Below are positions 12,554 to 14,100 of a stretch of 14,100 nt of DNA, in pieces. Made by a program: the position numbers and the translations under genes. The first letter of the stretch is position 1. The number at the start of each line of letters is the position of its first letter. The DNA is taken from the NCBI GenBank assembly GCA_047614245.1, contig JBLHIC010000067.1:1-14100 (forward strand), in the 5' to 3' direction. Under the pieces are notes generated by a model that was given only the letters and a program-made list of their open reading frames with translations, searched no databases and was not told where the DNA came from. The DNA is from Ulvibacter sp047614245 (GTDB lineage: Bacteria; Bacteroidota; Bacteroidia; Flavobacteriales; Flavobacteriaceae).

Positions 12554-13789
12554 ATGCATTTTACCGAGTTTGCCCTTAATAAACCTATTCTAAAAGCAAT
12601 TTTTGAAAAGAATTACGATACTCCTACCGATGTCCAGATCGAGACCATCCCTTTGGTTCTAGCCAAGAAAGACGTTGTTGTCTCTGCGCAAACTGGTACA
12701 GGAAAGACTGCGGCTTTTGCATTGCCTATTCTTCAATTATTGTTTCATCAGCAAGACTCAAATATAAATGCGAAACATATAAGGGCTCTTGTTATAAGTC
12801 CAACCAGGGAACTCGCGGTGCAGATTGAGGAGGAGTTTCAGGCCTATGGGAAATACACAAACTTGAAATCAACTTGCGTTTTTGGAGGTACGTCTATCGA
12901 AGCGCAGAAGAATATTCTTAGAAAAGGAGTGGATATCCTCATTGCAACTCCCGGTAGGTTGCTAGATCTTCGCAAGCAGGAAGTAATAAATTTCGATAAA
13001 GTCGAGGTATTGGTGTTAGATGAAGCCGATTTAATGCTTGATATGGGTTTTATTGACGATGTTCAGAAAATAGAACGCATGTGTCCCGAAACTAAGCAGA
13101 CGCTACTTATTTCTGCAACTATGCCGGCCAAGGTTGTGCAATTGGCACGTACAATTCTAACAGAACCTGAGCGAGTGGAAATTACCCCCACGGTTGCGGC
13201 AGCCAAAAGTGTGAATCAGTTGTTGTATTATGTTCCAAAACCAGATAAAATTGAATTGTGTTTGCAATTGCTTCGGAAAGAAATAGAAGGCAACATTCTA
13301 ATTTTCCGAAGAACAAAAAATGGCGTTGAAAAGCTGGAGCAGACCCTATTAAAAAATGATTTTAAAGCTGAAAGTTTACATGGAGATAAAACCCAGAGTG
13401 CTCGTCAAAAGGCATTAAACAGTTTTAAAAACGGCGAGGTTAATATTTTAATCGCCACAGATGTAGCTTCACGTGGAATCGACATTGAAGATTTAGATGC
13501 TGTTATTAACTTCGACTTGCCAAATATTCCAGAAACATATATTCATAGAATTGGCCGGACAGGAAGAGCTGGAAAGACAGGTACATCGTATTCATTTTGT
13601 TCTGCCGACGAAAAAAGTTACGTTACCAGTATTCAGAAATTAATTAAAAAATCTATTCAGGTCGTAGAAGACCATCCATACGTTTTAGACCCAAAAGCGA
13701 GACCACAAGTTCATAAGAAAAAAGGAAGCAAACATAAGTCCGGCCGAAAATCGGCTGCTTCAAAGAAAAATAAAAAACGTTGGTACTAA
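12554..13789 (+). CDS. DEAD-box RNA helicase, RhlE-like
   Basis: 411 residues with all superfamily 2 motifs in order: Q motif around F6 and Q28 (PTDVQIETIP), Walker A AQTGTGKT (45-52), PTREL (83-87), GG (111-112), TPGR (132-135), DEAD (156-159), SAT (187-189), motif IV ILIFRRT (248-254), motif V ATDVASRGID (301-310) and motif VI HRIGRTGR (331-338). The Lys/Arg/Ser-rich tail (about 386-410) is an RNA-binding extension typical of RhlE/CsdA-like proteins in Bacteroidota. It unwinds short RNA duplexes using ATP and is likely involved in ribosome assembly or RNA decay, often important in the cold. Start ATG at 12554 has a perfect -7 box upstream. It is monocistronic; a period-7/8 array follows. 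Confidence 0.93.
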   Translation: MHFTEFALNKPILKAIFEKNYDTPTDVQIETIPLVLAKKDVVVSAQTGTGKTAAFALPILQLLFHQQDSNINAKHIRALVISPTRELAVQIEEEFQAYGKYTNLKSTCVFGGTSIEAQKNILRKGVDILIATPGRLLDLRKQEVINFDKVEVLVLDEADLMLDMGFIDDVQKIERMCPETKQTLLISATMPAKVVQLARTILTEPERVEITPTVAAAKSVNQLLYYVPKPDKIELCLQLLRKEIEGNILIFRRTKNGVEKLEQTLLKNDFKAESLHGDKTQSARQKALNSFKNGEVNILIATDVASRGIDIEDLDAVINFDLPNIPETYIHRIGRTGRAGKTGTSYSFCSADEKSYVTSIQKLIKKSIQVVEDHPYVLDPKARPQVHKKKGSKHKSGRKSAASKKNKKRWY

Positions 13790-13810
13790 TGTTTTAATCA
13801 TTTGAATTAT

Positions 13811-13829
13811 CCCAAGACTCTGTCTCGGG
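13811..13829 (+). terminator. Small hairpin after the helicase gene
   Basis: CCCAAGAC (13811-13818) pairs with GTCTCGGG (13822-13829) with one mismatch around the loop TCT, 22 bases after the stop. No T-tract follows, so it is at best a weak terminator. Confidence 0.35.
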
Positions 13830-13852
13830 CGGAACGAACAGATTCTTGTTTA

Positions 13853-14002
13853 GTGGAAAGTGAACAGTGAAAAATAAATTGAAAAGTAAAAAAAATAAAA
13901 TATTGAGAGTCAGAACCTAAATCAGAATCCAAGAGTCCAGCAATCCAGAAGTCTAAGAGTCCATCAATCCAAGAGTCCAGCAATCCAAGAACCCAAATAT
14001 CT
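13853..14002. repeat. Heptamer and octamer arrays between convergent genes
   Basis: Units GTGGAAA, GTGAACA, GTGAAAA (13853-13873) start the block and continue as A-rich degenerate sequence to about 13910. From 13923 to 14002 ten consecutive 8-base units fit mostly NNNANTCC, including AAGAGTCC three times and AGCAATCC twice; the 16-mer AAGAGTCCAGCAATCC is at 13931-13946 and 13971-13986, with a one-base variant at 13955-13970. It ends one base before the stop codon of the minus-strand gene. Confidence 0.8.
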
Positions 14003-14003
14003 A

Positions 14004-14100
14004 TTATAATTCCGGTTTATTATCATTGACAAAGAAGATGGAATTCGCAAAAAATAGTTTTCCATTTTCCCAGAACGAACGAAATAGCACATCATCAGCC
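14004..14100 (-). CDS. 3' end of a protein gene continuing beyond the window (partial)
   Basis: On the minus strand the frame entering at 14099 stays open for 31 codons (ADDVLFRSFWENGKLFFANS, then IFFVNDNKPEL) and stops at TAA 14004-14006. Composition and the compact C-terminus look like genuine protein, but the family is not recognised. It is convergent with the helicase gene and its stop abuts the octamer array. Confidence 0.5.
   Translation of the reverse strand, partial: ADDVLFRSFWENGKLFFANSIFFVNDNKPEL

Overview
The window looks like a chromosomal stretch from a marine-type member of the Flavobacteriaceae (Bacteroidota). The DNA is AT-rich. Several starts are preceded by the Bacteroidota promoter -7 box (TAnnTTTG) rather than a Shine-Dalgarno/sigma70 pattern. 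There is a type IX secretion (Por) C-terminal sorting domain, lipoproteins with short Bacteroidota-style signal peptides, and families common in this group (DUF2652, TPR lipoproteins, RhlE-like DEAD helicase). No rRNA, tRNA, IS transposase, CRISPR array or phage gene was recognised.

Layout. (1) 98-1075, minus: a decayed gene for a secreted leucine-rich-repeat protein with a type IX sorting tail, broken by one nonsense codon and two homopolymer frameshifts. (2) 1284-4895, plus: a DUF2652 protein (degenerate class III cyclase fold plus SRPBCC-like half) overlapping by 4 bases a sialidase-like beta-propeller lipoprotein, then a GT-B glycosyltransferase. (3) 5014-5967, minus: TPR lipoprotein. (4) 6040-6487: gene-poor and packed with palindromes, followed by a DUF3471 protein (6488-7024) that may have been separated from its signal peptide by an 82-bp insertion or duplication. 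(5) 7186-7875, plus: VIT1/CCC1-type Fe/Mn transporter with a perfect dyad just upstream of its start. (6) 8058-10683, plus: a respiratory-looking cluster of a molybdopterin sulfite-oxidase-family dehydrogenase with a Tat signal, a membrane-anchored monohaem cytochrome c, and a fatty-acid-hydroxylase/sterol-desaturase-family membrane enzyme. (7) 10951-11634, minus: six-helix membrane protein of unknown function. (8) 11809-13789, plus: tRNA 2'-O-methyltransferase TrmL and a DEAD-box RNA helicase. (9) 14004-14100, minus: the 3' end of a further gene.

The most unusual signal is not a gene. At least four intergenic regions (4879-5018, 11707-11777, 12263-12440, 13853-14002) are made of degenerate tandem units with periods of 7 or 8 bases, arranged as modules: GTGAAAA-type, ATCYAANA/NNNANTCC-type, ACCYANN-type and RANNAAT-type. 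They sit at gene borders, in two cases between convergent genes and reaching into the stop codons. They recall the heptameric STRR repeats of heterocystous cyanobacteria, but I know of no named equivalent in flavobacteria. A separate 140-bp foldback (MITE-like) element lies at 10701-10840. Two dyads with a TGTAAC-N4-GTTACA-like pattern, one before the sulfite dehydrogenase and one before the six-helix membrane protein, suggest a shared Crp/Fnr-type regulator linking those two units (inference).
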